DNA of 50,074 nt from Planctomycetaceae bacterium. Lineage in GTDB: Bacteria > Planctomycetota > Planctomycetia > Planctomycetales > Planctomycetaceae. Shown one piece after another: positions 9,015 to 18,797 of this stretch. The notes under the pieces were generated by a model, which saw only the letters and a list, made by a program, of their open reading frames with translations, was not told where the DNA came from and did not search any database. The stretch's first letter is position 1. Each line of letters starts with the position of its first letter. Location of the stretch: NCBI GenBank assembly GCA_900299185.1, contig OMIV01000357.1, forward strand, positions 1 to 50,074, read 5' to 3'. The position numbers and the translations under genes are program-made.

Positions 9015-10586
9015 TTAGCGATTGCCGTAACGCGAGCCGCTGTTGTCGCCCGATTGAGCCTTCAACCGCTTGCTCTTCGTAAACAGCTCAGAGACAGATC
9101 CGGCAGAAGTACGATCGCCAGCTCCCTCATCGACTCCGGCGCTGGCTGCCCCGTTCTTCAAGTTGAACGGTCGCTCGACAACGCCAGGGACGAACAAACG
9201 TCGTTCGGGCGTGTAGCCGATGTAGGACAAGAAGTCGGAAATGCGGATCTCGTCGATTCCCAACCGGCGTGCTTCATCACGCATCACCTTCAATTTGCCG
9301 TTGATTGCCTTGGCGGCCTCGTTGCGATCTTTGATGGCCTCTTTGTCTGGGTCAGGAATGTCGGCGATGATCAGGTACTTGATCTGAGTATCGAGCGCTG
9401 GTCCGGTCTCTTCCGACCACTCGATGAACTCTTCGGGGTAACGCTGGTAGACGATTCGCTTGCCATCATCGAGCACTTCCTGAGACAGCGTCGCGCCGGT
9501 GCTGGAGATGATGTCGCGGAATCGTTCGCGGTCCTGAATGCCGTCTCGATCGAGATCAATCTTGCCGACGATCGCGAAGATCTCAGCACGACCAGGGCTC
9601 CACAGTGGCGTGTAGACCGGGTCGCCCTTGGTGATGGGTGAGTAGATGTCGTCTTCGAGGATTCGTGCTTCGGATTGGTGAGCACCGATGATCTTGGTGA
9701 CTTCAATCTGGCCCTTGATGTCTTCCGTACCGCGAGCCATTCCGTTGTTGTCTTTGCGATAGACCGAGAACGAAGTGCGAACTCGCAGGCCATCAGCCGA
9801 GCCTATATTCAGCGACACCGTGCGAGCTGTGTTGTCGACCCAGCGAACGTAGCCATCGGGTGTATCGAAACTGACACGGGTCAGATTCTTGAGGCGATCA
9901 CGAAGCTTGTCGATCTGAGCGTTGTACTGCTCAATCTCGCCTTCGTACTTCTTGCGTTCCGTAACCCAGGCAGCCTTCGCTTCATCAAGTTCGGACTGCA
10001 CCGTCTTCAGATCCTTGTTGAGCTTATCGATCTGAGCTTGCTTAGCTTTGACCTCTTCAGCCTTGCTCTTCAGTGCGTCTTCCTTGTCCTTCACAGCTTG
10101 ATCGCGAGCGGCGGTCATTCCATCGACACGCTTTTGGTACTCGCCTTCCAGTGCGTTGATCTTCTTATTGGATTCATCAAGCGCCTTCTCTTTGGTGCTG
10201 TTATCACTCTCCAACGAGGCGATCTTCGTCAGGGTCGCTGCAGTCGCATCCTTGACGTTGATCGCCATGCTGCCGACTTGAGCATTGAGCTTGCCGATGT
10301 CGGTCAACGCACCGCCCACCGCCGAGGTCTCATCAGCCGCTTGGTCTGTTGTCCCAGTCTGCGGCACGTTCCGACCGATGACCGTTTTGAGCTGTTGAAT
10401 CTGGCCGTCGAGATCCTTCACCCGGTTCTGTTCCTCCTTCAACTCCTTGCCGGCCTTTTCCCACGTCTTCTCCTTTTGGCGGGCGTCATCAAACGCCATG
10501 TACCAACCGGCGCCACAGATGATGGCGATCAGAGAGAAGATCACGGTGGTGATGATCATCCCGGTAGATTTGTTCGAAGCGGCCAT
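9015..10586 (-). CDS. Membrane-anchored coiled-coil protein, function unknown
   Basis: The 523-residue protein has one N-terminal membrane segment (about 10-32), then a long coiled coil (about 35-240) rich in K, E, Q and A. A globular part (about 240-450) follows, with strand-like phrases including GYVRWVDNTARTVSLNIGSA and KGQIEVTKIIG, then EIFAIVGKIDLDRDGIQDR. The last phrase and the following DIISSTGATLSQEV faintly recall a BRCT fold (inference only). The C-terminal 70 residues are low complexity. The expected topology is a cytoplasmic or periplasmic rod held at the membrane, such as a cell-envelope spacer. The ATG at 10586 is the only sensible start, placing the membrane segment at the N-terminus. 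A good terminator follows (8930-8962). Probably a planctomycete-specific family. Confidence 0.85.
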   Translation of the reverse strand: MAASNKSTGMIITTVIFSLIAIICGAGWYMAFDDARQKEKTWEKAGKELKEEQNRVKDLDGQIQQLKTVIGRNVPQTGTTDQAADETSAVGGALTDIGKLNAQVGSMAINVKDATAATLTKIASLESDNSTKEKALDESNKKINALEGEYQKRVDGMTAARDQAVKDKEDALKSKAEEVKAKQAQIDKLNKDLKTVQSELDEAKAAWVTERKKYEGEIEQYNAQIDKLRDRLKNLTRVSFDTPDGYVRWVDNTARTVSLNIGSADGLRVRTSFSVYRKDNNGMARGTEDIKGQIEVTKIIGAHQSEARILEDDIYSPITKGDPVYTPLWSPGRAEIFAIVGKIDLDRDGIQDRERFRDIISSTGATLSQEVLDDGKRIVYQRYPEEFIEWSEETGPALDTQIKYLIIADIPDPDKEAIKDRNEAAKAINGKLKVMRDEARRLGIDEIRISDFLSYIGYTPERRLFVPGVVERPFNLKNGAASAGVDEGAGDRTSAGSVSELFTKSKRLKAQSGDNSGSRYGNR

Positions 10587-11044
10587 AGCGCATCCCTAGG
10601 AATCAGCGGAAAAATAGGCACAAACTGTCGTTTTCAAGACGTCTGAAACGTGCATCGCAAGTCTATGAGTGAGGTTCAACGAGTCAAGCTGGATCTCCCG
10701 ACTGCGCGTGACTGGAGGGCCGGTGCCGCTTGGGATGACGATTGAAGCTTCTAGTGACGCGCGGGTTTGTCGGATCATTCCGGTTCGTCTGGTTCAACTG
10801 TCGAATTTGATAGTCCGAACTGAACCGCGAATCGGCATTGTGCTCGTTATGCTGCCTCGGGTGTCAGCCCCCTTCAGGACGGCACAACCGACTCGTCTAT
10901 CGTTCGTTGCTTTCAATTCGTTTCGAAGTTCTATGTCCGAGACGAACCAAACCCTGCCCGCAACGCGACAACATTCATTACGACACGACCAATTGCTGGC
11001 GCATCTCTAGCCCGCGTGAAACTCGACAACCTCAGTGAGACCCC
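10587..11044. other. Divergent intergenic region upstream of polA
   Basis: About 460 bases separate the coiled-coil gene (minus) from polA (plus) and should hold both promoters. Short frames in it lack convincing starts or protein patterns. I see no hairpin, repeat or clear promoter match. Confidence 0.5.
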
Positions 11045-13747
11045 ATGAGCGAATCCCTGTTTGTGATAGACGTTTTCGGACTGGTGTTTCAGGTCTTTCA
11101 CGCCATACCCGCGATGACGAGTCCAGCGGGTCAACCGACTAACGCGGTCTTCGGATTCACGCGGGACATACTCACGATTCTGAAGACGAAGCAGCCGACG
11201 TACCTGGTCTGCGCAATGGATTCACCCGGCAAAGGCGTGCGCGACGACATCTACTCGGAATACAAAGCACATCGGGAAGAGATGCCCGAAGAACTGCGAC
11301 CTCAGATTGCAGTCGTGAAGCAAGTCATCGAAGCGTTCGGCATTCCGGCCATCGGCCAAGAAGGCTGGGAAGCCGACGACGTGCTGGCGACGCTCGCGAA
11401 GCAAGGTCGAGAACGAGGTCTCGAAGTCGTCCTCGTCACCAACGACAAAGACGCGCGGCAACTGCTGACTCCCACAACGAGGATGTACAACGTCCGTAAG
11501 GATTCTTACTTCGACGCCGATGCCTTGCTGGCAGATTGGGGCGTTCGTCCGGACCAGGTTGTCGATTTTCAGTCGCTCGTCGGAGATGCCGTCGACAACG
11601 TGCCGGGAGTTCCACAAATCGGTCCCAAGACAGCGACTAACTTGCTGCAGCAGTTCGGGACGCTCGACGAAGTTCTCAAGCGATCGGACGAAGTCACGGC
11701 CAAGAAGGTCCGCGAAAATTTGAAGACCTTCGCCGATCAAGCGTTGCTCAGCCGCCAATTGGTGCGTCTGCGAGACGATCTGCTACTCGACTTCCACTGG
11801 AACTCAGCGCGTGCCGGACAACTCGACGTCGTGCGACTCGCCGAGTTGTTCCGCGAGTGTGGCTTCCGGCGATTCATCGACGAGATCAAGACGTTCTCGC
11901 CGACTCCCATCGACGTGCCATCGCTCTTCGCAGACGGCGAGCCCGCGATCACCGTCATCCGCAACTTGCCTGAGTTCGACCAATGGCTGGCGCAGCAAGC
12001 AGAACATCGACGCATCGCAGTGCGAGTCGAGACGACCGGACTCGACGCATTATCCAGTCAAGTCGTCGCGCTGACTTTGGCGACCAATGATCGCTCAGCG
12101 GCGTTCGTGAGCTTGAGCCCGCTGGCTGGCGAGACGCCGCTGCCGGCTCACGAGATTGTCGGTCGTTTGTTGAAGCACTTGCAGCGGAGTGATTCGCGAC
12201 TCGTCGGACACGACTTGAAACCCTTGGCCAACAGCCTGCTGAGTGCGGCCAATGATCCCACTCTCACGGAAGTCCCGCTCGATCTCGACTCCATGGTCGG
12301 CAGCTATCTGCTCGAAGCCGGCTCGCGAAGTCACCACTTCCCCGGCCTCGTTGAGCGTTACTGCGACGCACCGCTGGAACCACTTTCGCGCGGTTGGTCC
12401 GCAGACGATGGCAGCATCAAGTCCGTGAACCCCAAGCAGCTTCAACAAGCAGTGGCAGAGGAAACGTGCCTCACATTGCGAGTCGCCGACAAGCTCCGCA
12501 CGGAACTCACTCAGCAAGAACTCTGGCCGCTGTATGAGCAACTCGAACGGCCCTTGATCAGCGTGTTGGCAGAGATGGAACGCATCGGAGTGAAGGTTGA
12601 TGCCGACGAACTCGCACAGCAGAACGCCGAGGTGACGGAGCGAATCAACGAGCTTATGGCCGAGATCCACGCGCAGGCCGGCGAAGAGTTCAACATCGAT
12701 TCGCCTAAGCAACTTCGCGTCATCCTGTTCGAGAAGCTCGAACTGCCGGTCATCAAGAAGACCAAGACCGGACCAAGCACCGATCAAGACGTGCTCGAAA
12801 AGCTGTCGCTCACTCATCGTTTGCCCGCCTTAATCATCGAGCATCGACAGCTCGTCAAACTCAAAGGCACGTATCTCGACGCGCTGCCGTTGATGATCAA
12901 CTCGCAGACGGGCCGCATTCATGCGTCCTTCAACCAAGTGGTGGCAGCCACCGGGCGATTGAGTTCGAGCAACCCCAACCTACAGAACATTCCCGTGCGA
13001 ACGGCGGAAGGCGAACGAGTCCGTCGCGCGTTCGTGCCTGGCGTTCCTGGTTGGAAGTTGGTGTGTGCGGACTATTCGCAAATTGAACTTCGCATGCTGG
13101 CTCACTTCAGCGGCGACGAAGCTCTGCGTTTGGCGTTCTCGGCTGGGATCGACGTGCATGCGGCCGTCGCTTCGGAAGTGTTTGGAGTGCCCACTGAAAA
13201 TGTCACTTCCGAGCAGCGTCGCATTGCCAAGGCCGTGAACTTCGGAGTCATTTACGGCCAAAGTCCCTTCGGACTTTCGGAAGCGTTGGGCATCAGTCGC
13301 GAAGAAGCGACGGCCTTCATCAACAGCTACTTCGAGAAGTACGCCGGAGTGGCCGCCTTCATCAACCACACGCTCGACGAGACTGCTCGCACCGGCTTCG
13401 CCAAAACGATTCTGGGTCGCCGTCGCGCGATCAGTGGCATTCGAGCAGAACGCACAGGCCAACTCAGCATGCCCGAACGCACTGCCGTCAACACCGTGAT
13501 TCAAGGCTCGGCAGCCGACCTCATCAAGCAAGCCATGATCAACGTCTCCAGCCGACTGAAACGCGAGCAGCATCCCGCCAAGCTGTTACTTCAAATACAC
13601 GACGAACTGATGTTTGAAACTCCGCCCGAGGCCATCGACTCGCTGTCAGCGTTGGTGCGCGAGGAAATGGAATCCGCGCTCGACGTCAGCGTGCCGATCA
13701 AAATCGATCTGGGCGTCGGCGACAACTGGCTCGTGGCCAAGTCCTAA
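11045..13747 (+). CDS. polA: DNA polymerase I, proofreading domain degenerate
   Basis: The 900-residue enzyme fills gaps and removes RNA primers during replication and repair. Residues 1-290 are the 5'-3' flap exonuclease, with conserved acidic motifs (EADDVLATLA, TNDKDARQLL, LVGDAVDNVPG). Residues about 300-480 correspond to the 3'-5' exonuclease, but the catalytic acids are mostly lost. By alignment to E. coli, D355 is R327 here, D424 is L394 and D501 is P433; only E357 remains (E329). The polymerase domain is intact: motif A DYSQIELR at D676, motif B with K729 and F733 through Y737, and motif C QIHDELMFE with D853. The ATG at 11045 has only a weak ribosome site. An AlkC-like glycosylase gene follows 52 bases after the stop, suggesting a repair pair. 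Confidence 0.97.
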   Translation: MSESLFVIDVFGLVFQVFHAIPAMTSPAGQPTNAVFGFTRDILTILKTKQPTYLVCAMDSPGKGVRDDIYSEYKAHREEMPEELRPQIAVVKQVIEAFGIPAIGQEGWEADDVLATLAKQGRERGLEVVLVTNDKDARQLLTPTTRMYNVRKDSYFDADALLADWGVRPDQVVDFQSLVGDAVDNVPGVPQIGPKTATNLLQQFGTLDEVLKRSDEVTAKKVRENLKTFADQALLSRQLVRLRDDLLLDFHWNSARAGQLDVVRLAELFRECGFRRFIDEIKTFSPTPIDVPSLFADGEPAITVIRNLPEFDQWLAQQAEHRRIAVRVETTGLDALSSQVVALTLATNDRSAAFVSLSPLAGETPLPAHEIVGRLLKHLQRSDSRLVGHDLKPLANSLLSAANDPTLTEVPLDLDSMVGSYLLEAGSRSHHFPGLVERYCDAPLEPLSRGWSADDGSIKSVNPKQLQQAVAEETCLTLRVADKLRTELTQQELWPLYEQLERPLISVLAEMERIGVKVDADELAQQNAEVTERINELMAEIHAQAGEEFNIDSPKQLRVILFEKLELPVIKKTKTGPSTDQDVLEKLSLTHRLPALIIEHRQLVKLKGTYLDALPLMINSQTGRIHASFNQVVAATGRLSSSNPNLQNIPVRTAEGERVRRAFVPGVPGWKLVCADYSQIELRMLAHFSGDEALRLAFSAGIDVHAAVASEVFGVPTENVTSEQRRIAKAVNFGVIYGQSPFGLSEALGISREEATAFINSYFEKYAGVAAFINHTLDETARTGFAKTILGRRRAISGIRAERTGQLSMPERTAVNTVIQGSAADLIKQAMINVSSRLKREQHPAKLLLQIHDELMFETPPEAIDSLSALVREEMESALDVSVPIKIDLGVGDNWLVAKS

Positions 13748-13799
13748 AACCGGCAACGAGTTTGGCGGCATCATTCTCTCTAAACCTACGACGCACCTC

Positions 13800-14651
13800 A
13801 TGCCCAGCCATCCCGCGCAACGCTTTCAAGCTCCGTCTTCGATTCAGCACGGAACCCCGCTTAAAGAAGTGCTTGGCCCCGATCTCATTAAGCTCGTTGG
13901 TGAATCGTTTGCCGACATACTTCCCGAGTTCGATCGTCGTCGCTTCGAACGAGCAGCCAACGCCGGACTCGATGCGTTGGAGTTCAATCAGCGAGGCCAG
14001 CACATCGGTCGTGCGCTCGGCCAGCAGTTGCCGTTACCGTTCAGCAAGACCTGCCAAGTTCTGCTCGCCGCATTCGGTCCAGAACTCACGGCCACCGAAG
14101 GCAACGGACTTGCTCCGTTCTTTTACATGCCTCATGCGCACGTCATCTCCGAGCTAGGCATTCACGATGTCGAGCATGGACTGCGAGCAAACTACGAACT
14201 CACCAAACGCATGACAGCGGAGTTCAGCATTCGCCCCTTCCTCGTGAAACATCGTGACCACTGCTTACGACAATTGGCTGAGTGGGCCAGCGATCCCAGC
14301 CCGCATGTCCGACGGCTGGTGACCGAAGGCACCAGGCCGCGATTGCCGTGGGCCATGCGTCTGAAAGAGTTTCAGCAGGATCCGACCTTCACATTGCCAC
14401 TGTTAGAACTGCTGAAAGACGACGAAGAACTCTACGTCCGCCTCTCGGTCGCGAATCATTTGGCCGACATTTTGAAAGACCATCCCGACATCGCTTTAGC
14501 GACGTGTGAGCGTTGGGTCGACGAGGCTTCGACCAAAACACTGCCGGCACACGTCGCGAAGGGACGTCGTTGGATCGTGCGTCATGCCGTGCGATTGCCC
14601 GCCAAGAAAGGCGATGCGCGAGCGAACGCCATCCGCGAGGCCGCGAAGTAG
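13800..14651 (+). CDS. AlkC-like DNA alkylation repair glycosylase
   Basis: The 283-residue protein resembles the AlkC branch of the AlkC/AlkD HEAT-repeat glycosylases, which remove 3-methyladenine-type lesions. The strongest signature is HVRRLVTEGTRPRLPWAM at about residues 170-187, followed by HEAT helices (LLELLKDDEELYVRLSVANH, then ADILKDHPDI). The C-terminus ends soon after the repeats, without the Ig-like extra domain that some AlkC proteins have. The ATG at 13800 is preferred; the frame is open further upstream, but only because it overlaps the end of polA. It follows polA at 52 bases, so co-transcription is likely. It could also be a DNA-binding relative without glycosylase activity. 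Confidence 0.85.
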   Translation: MPSHPAQRFQAPSSIQHGTPLKEVLGPDLIKLVGESFADILPEFDRRRFERAANAGLDALEFNQRGQHIGRALGQQLPLPFSKTCQVLLAAFGPELTATEGNGLAPFFYMPHAHVISELGIHDVEHGLRANYELTKRMTAEFSIRPFLVKHRDHCLRQLAEWASDPSPHVRRLVTEGTRPRLPWAMRLKEFQQDPTFTLPLLELLKDDEELYVRLSVANHLADILKDHPDIALATCERWVDEASTKTLPAHVAKGRRWIVRHAVRLPAKKGDARANAIREAAK

Positions 14652-14679
14652 CAGCGCCAGCCGGAGTGCTCGGAGCGTC

Positions 14680-15798
14680 TTATCGAGACAAGCCCATCAC
14701 TCCCACGAACGCCATCAGCACCACAAAGACAGAGACCGCTCCCCAAAGCGAGCGATGTGATGACTGACTCAAGTCCGTTGCTGACGCAGCATTCGAACTC
14801 GTTCCGATCACCGCAGTTGCTCGCGCATTGCCCGCCGGGATGGCGACCAAAGTCGGCTCGGCATTCGCATCAGAGTCCGCATCAGCTTCAGTCGGCGGAG
14901 TCAGATTGTCGTCAAAGAGTCGCTCTTCCCAGTTCGTGGCGAACAACAAATCAAAGCCAGGATTCTGCTGTTTCACCTGACACGAACAGGCTCCGCACAA
15001 GTAACTCGTCAGGTCTTCGACCGACTCGTCATCGATCTCTTTAGCCAACAACACTTCCAGAACTCGACCTCGTCCAAAGACCGGCGCGACGATGGTTTCC
15101 TTGTCATCCGGCGCGCTCTTCATGCGTCCCTCCAGCAACGTGGCCAACGCACGTTCCTCGCCAGCTCCAGCAGCGACATCAACGATCGAGAACTTCAGCC
15201 CCAGCGGAATCTTCGAGTGCAATTCGGAGCCAGGCTTCCCCACGCCCAAGGGGAGCTGGAGTTCCTCGGCGAGTTTGCGGCACGCTGCTTCGAGCGTGTG
15301 CTTGGCTCGATCAGCAGCCTCGTTGTCTGTCCCGCGTAGCATGAGCCACACGACCGAGTCTCCTCGCAGCAAGCGTTTGACGATCTCCCGCCGCGCCGGC
15401 GACATCGATAAGCCATCGAGAAATGCGTCTTCCAGACTTCCTTGCCACACCAGGCGTTGCCCGGACATCTCACGAGGACTCCGCACAACGACATATGGCA
15501 AAGTCTTCTTGGGCAACGTCTCCCACAACGCTCGCAGGTCAGCAGGCACTTTGCCTTTCAAGTCGCAACGAACGACTTCCAGATTGACCTGCCCTCCGTT
15601 CTGCACCGCCCAGTCTTCAAGCTGATTCAAACGCTGCATCTGAGCGTCGGGCAGAGGGCCTTCGTAAAAGACCGAGACCTCAAACAAGTCAGCCGCCCAG
15701 CGTTCCAACGCATATCGAAAGACCGGAATCGAGCAGGCTTGCAGCGGTTCCACAGCCGCCAAGACGGCGATTAAGCACAACACAATTCGCAGGGGCAT
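14680..15798 (-). CDS. Lipoprotein-like envelope protein with C-terminal membrane segment, unknown
   Basis: The ATG at 15798 opens a signal peptide, MPLRIVLCLIAVLAAVEPLQAC. The Cys right after LQA would suit lipid attachment or a plain signal-peptidase site. The reading frame extends 24 codons upstream, but that segment looks unlike a protein start. The 372-residue product has a thioredoxin-like flavour in its first half: strand-helix alternation, FEVSVFYEGPLPDAQ, and later SYLCGACSCQV with closely spaced cysteines. The last 20 residues (SLWGAVSVFVVLMAFVGVMG) form a membrane helix. It is probably anchored in the cytoplasmic membrane with its bulk in the periplasm. I recall similar unnamed planctomycete proteins but know of no function. 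Confidence 0.8.
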   Translation of the reverse strand: MPLRIVLCLIAVLAAVEPLQACSIPVFRYALERWAADLFEVSVFYEGPLPDAQMQRLNQLEDWAVQNGGQVNLEVVRCDLKGKVPADLRALWETLPKKTLPYVVVRSPREMSGQRLVWQGSLEDAFLDGLSMSPARREIVKRLLRGDSVVWLMLRGTDNEAADRAKHTLEAACRKLAEELQLPLGVGKPGSELHSKIPLGLKFSIVDVAAGAGEERALATLLEGRMKSAPDDKETIVAPVFGRGRVLEVLLAKEIDDESVEDLTSYLCGACSCQVKQQNPGFDLLFATNWEERLFDDNLTPPTEADADSDANAEPTLVAIPAGNARATAVIGTSSNAASATDLSQSSHRSLWGAVSVFVVLMAFVGVMGLSR

Positions 15799-15954
15799 GA
15801 TGGAAAACCAACGAGAGTATTTCAGGAGAACGACAGAGGGCCGCACGCGGCACGTATGAGAGACATGCAACAGAACTTACACAAGCTTCAATGCCTTAAC
15901 GATGCTCGCCGCGATCGCATCCACTTCGTTATTGGAAGTCCCGCGATCGACGAC

Positions 15955-17223
15955 TTATGACCGAGCGAACGTGGACTCCGCAGAGGGTGAGTACTTCATG
16001 ACCAAATGCGGCGTCTTCAATGGTTGCTGATCTTTGACGAGCGACTGCATGCCAGCTTCGACTAAACCAGAAGTGAGCAGCGTTCGTTCGACCGGATACG
16101 GCGCCCGGCCCGTTTCAAACATCCGCTCGGCATTGGCCATCAAGGATGCCGAGTAAGTAATGTTGGGCTCGGGTGGCAAATGAAACAACGTCGACAGCGG
16201 CGCGGCTTGCCCCTTGAGCTTCGCGGCAAACGTGAAGTCACCAACGAGACCATTCAGCAGCAACATGGTCGCCTTAAGTCCGTCGGCGTATTCGATGCGA
16301 TACGCGATTGGCTCGCGGACCCATTCACGGATTTGAGCATCAGTCGGAAAGCGATGGCTCAACGTCGGTGCTTGCTTCAGTGTGTGGCTGCGGCTGAGGC
16401 AACTTCGGAAGAGTTCCGCCGACCAACCACCGTGCTCCCAACTGCCAGACTGCATCGCCTTCCACACCGCATCGCCGCGCAAACCTTGCACGGCAACGAC
16501 TCCCGTTTCGCCGCCCTTACGCCGCTCGACCATGCACTGCAACGTCTCCAACGCATGAAAGTCGTAGACGTCAATCGCGCCGTTCGCGATGACCAGAGCT
16601 TCTTCAGCTTCGGCTCCCATCGGCATCTCGATCGACGGCATCCGCCACGTCACTGGCAACGATGAACCGGCCAAGAAGGGAAAGTTCAACTCCTTTGAGA
16701 TCGAGACCATCTCGCGAGCGCGTTCGAAGCTCCACGACAAGTGCTTGTCATTGAAGATGGGCACCGAGCGACCGTCTGCTCGAAACACGTCGGTGATCTG
16801 CTTGAAGAACTCGTAACGCGGATAGAGCTTCTGCTGATATTCATTGAGCGGGTAATCGCCGTGCTCGCCAATCACGAGCACACCGTCGACATCGAGCTTG
16901 TCTTTGCCGTTGCGCACGGCGTCCGCGACCTTCGAATAGACCTTGAAACCAAACTCCTCTGCTCGCTTATGACTGAGATCGTCCGCGCCGACTTGATCGA
17001 CATAAGCCGCCACAACTTGGAAGGGGGGCTGATGCCAATGTCCCTCGCGCGGGTAGCCGTGTAAGAACCGTTCCGCCATGTGCCAAGCATGCGATCGGTA
17101 ATTCCAAAGAGTGGTGACCACAGCCAGCTTCTTGCGCGGCTGACTTGGTTTGTCCGCCCAGACCTGCGAACCAGCCAGCGTCATCGCTCCCAATGTCTGC
17201 ACGAAGTTCCGACGAGTGAGCAT
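15955..17223 (-). CDS. Tat-exported planctomycete protein of unknown function
   Basis: The ATG at 17223 is preceded by AAAGGAGA at eight bases, which decides the start over an earlier in-frame codon at 17319. The N-terminus MLTRRNFVQTLGAMTLAGSQ is a twin-arginine signal. The 422-residue product includes AVVTTLWNYRSHAWHMAERF near residue 35, VDGVLVIGEHGDYPLNEY near 110, and a C-terminal domain with AYRIEYADGLKATMLLLNGL. From memory, this is a recurrent planctomycete family found near oxidoreductases and other Tat proteins. The Rossmann-like strand pattern near the start suggests a nucleotide- or sugar-binding fold, but this is inference. It is divergent from the DUF1552 gene 263 bases away. 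Confidence 0.82.
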   Translation of the reverse strand: MLTRRNFVQTLGAMTLAGSQVWADKPSQPRKKLAVVTTLWNYRSHAWHMAERFLHGYPREGHWHQPPFQVVAAYVDQVGADDLSHKRAEEFGFKVYSKVADAVRNGKDKLDVDGVLVIGEHGDYPLNEYQQKLYPRYEFFKQITDVFRADGRSVPIFNDKHLSWSFERAREMVSISKELNFPFLAGSSLPVTWRMPSIEMPMGAEAEEALVIANGAIDVYDFHALETLQCMVERRKGGETGVVAVQGLRGDAVWKAMQSGSWEHGGWSAELFRSCLSRSHTLKQAPTLSHRFPTDAQIREWVREPIAYRIEYADGLKATMLLLNGLVGDFTFAAKLKGQAAPLSTLFHLPPEPNITYSASLMANAERMFETGRAPYPVERTLLTSGLVEAGMQSLVKDQQPLKTPHLVMKYSPSAESTFARS

Positions 17224-17486
17224 CCGCAGGTCTCCTTTCAAGCCATCGCTGTTAATCCACCGCACCGCAACGGATTCAACGCATTCGTCGGCAGCATCAC
17301 AAGTCGCGAGCTGCGACATTCGCCGAACTTGCCAACCACGATCCCCGCGACTGGCTCCTCAAAACAACCTAACTGCCGAGCAAGTTCAATCTCTTCAAAC
17401 GCCAGTCGTTCGCTAAGCTCCGCCATGTTGATTGGGCCACGATCTCACCGAGCCGAGTCGTCATCTGACTTTGACCAAGGGCAATC

Positions 17487-18758
17487 ATGCGAAACTCCCG
17501 CCTCTCGCGTCGTTCGTTTCTCCGCGCTACCGGTGTCACGCTCACGCTACCGTTGCTTGAGGCCATGAGTCCTCGACGCGCGATGGCCGCAGCGACTGAA
17601 CCGCCGCGTCGCATGATTTGCATCAACACAACACTCGGACTTCACACGCCGAACCTGTTCCCAACTCAGTCAGGCAAGGACTACGAACTCACGCCGTACC
17701 TCGAACCGATCAAAGAGCATCGCAACGACTTCACAGTCTTCTCTGGTCTCTCACATCCCGAAGTGGATGGCGGCCATCCCGCCGAGCTGTGTTATCTGAC
17801 ATCCGCTCCACATCCTCGTGCGGACAACTTCAAGAACACGATCTCGCTGGACCAATACGCCATCGAGCAACTCGTACCCGATACGCGTTTCGGAGCACTC
17901 GTCTTGGCGTCGTCTTCCAGTCGCGGGTTGTCGTTCACGCGCAGTGGCGTGCCGATTCCGGCAGACGAGCGACCGTCGCGAGTCTTCAAGAACATGTTTG
18001 TCGACGGAACGCCGGCGGCAATCAACGCCCAACTGCAGCGGCTCAAGCAAGGCCAAAGCATCATGGACACGGTCCTCGGCGAAGCGAAGGAGTTTCAAAA
18101 GGGACTCGGCAAACAGGACAAGCAAAAGCTCGACGAGTACTTCAACTCGGTCCGCGAAGTCGAGCAACGCATGGTCAAAGCCCAAGATTGGACCAAGCGT
18201 CCCAAACCCAAAGTCGATGCGAAGGCTCCCGTCGACATCGCGAGCTCAGTGGAAGTCCCGGCGCGAGTGCGGCTGATGATCGACCTCATGCATCTCGCGC
18301 TTCAAACCGACTCAACACGGTTCATCACGTTTTCGTTGAATGGGCTCAACGCGGTTCCGGTCATTCCCGGAGTGACCCAAGACTGGCACAACCTCTCGCA
18401 CCACGGCCAAGACCCAGCCAAGTTAGCGGAACTGAAAGTCGTCGAAGTCGAGCAGATGAAGCTCTTCGGAGAGCTACTCACGAAGTTGAAGAGCACCTCA
18501 GAAGGCGGCTCGACATTGCTTGATCGCACCATCGTGATGTTCGGCAGCAACCTCGGTAACGCCAGCAGTCACGACAACAAGAACTTGCCGATCATGGTGG
18601 CCGGAGGCGGCTTCCGACACGGCCAGCCCTTGGCCTTCGATCCCAAGAAGAACCCGCCGCTCTCCAATCTCTACGTGCAATTCCTGCGGCGACTTGGTGC
18701 TGAGGTCAACGCGTTCGGTTCAAGCACGGGAACGATCCCCGGCTTTGAGTTGGCTTAA
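17487..18758 (+). CDS. DUF1552 family Tat-exported protein
   Basis: The 423-residue product begins with a twin-arginine signal (SRRSFLRATG followed by VTLTLPLLEAM). It continues with the DUF1552 pattern: MICINTTLGLHTPNLFP, VFSGLSHPEVDGGHP, and late in the protein FGSNLGNASSHDNKNLPIMV. DUF1552 proteins are a planctomycete and verrucomicrobial family related to DUF1501 and sulfatase-like folds, with unknown reaction. Usually a DUF1592-type cytochrome protein is next door; here such a gene sits 7.8 kb away on the other strand. The start is supported by AAGGGC six bases before the ATG. Confidence 0.93.
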   Translation: MRNSRLSRRSFLRATGVTLTLPLLEAMSPRRAMAAATEPPRRMICINTTLGLHTPNLFPTQSGKDYELTPYLEPIKEHRNDFTVFSGLSHPEVDGGHPAELCYLTSAPHPRADNFKNTISLDQYAIEQLVPDTRFGALVLASSSSRGLSFTRSGVPIPADERPSRVFKNMFVDGTPAAINAQLQRLKQGQSIMDTVLGEAKEFQKGLGKQDKQKLDEYFNSVREVEQRMVKAQDWTKRPKPKVDAKAPVDIASSVEVPARVRLMIDLMHLALQTDSTRFITFSLNGLNAVPVIPGVTQDWHNLSHHGQDPAKLAELKVVEVEQMKLFGELLTKLKSTSEGGSTLLDRTIVMFGSNLGNASSHDNKNLPIMVAGGGFRHGQPLAFDPKKNPPLSNLYVQFLRRLGAEVNAFGSSTGTIPGFELA

Positions 18759-18797
18759 CGCGAGCAGCGAGCCCGCACGCGTCGGTCCCTCTACGAC

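Noticed and set aside
9675-10646. 323-residue open frame on plus, opposite the coiled-coil gene
   Set aside because: It mirrors the coiled-coil gene on minus and its hydrophobic repeats are the complement of Lys/Glu-rich codons; no ribosome site or family pattern.
12095-12817. 240-residue open frame on minus inside polA
   Set aside because: polA is unmistakable on plus; the antisense frame has no recognisable protein pattern.
17618-18523. 301-residue open frame on plus inside the DUF1552 gene
   Set aside because: It is an alternative frame of a clear DUF1552 protein, very rich in Arg and Ser as expected for a shifted frame in GC-rich DNA.
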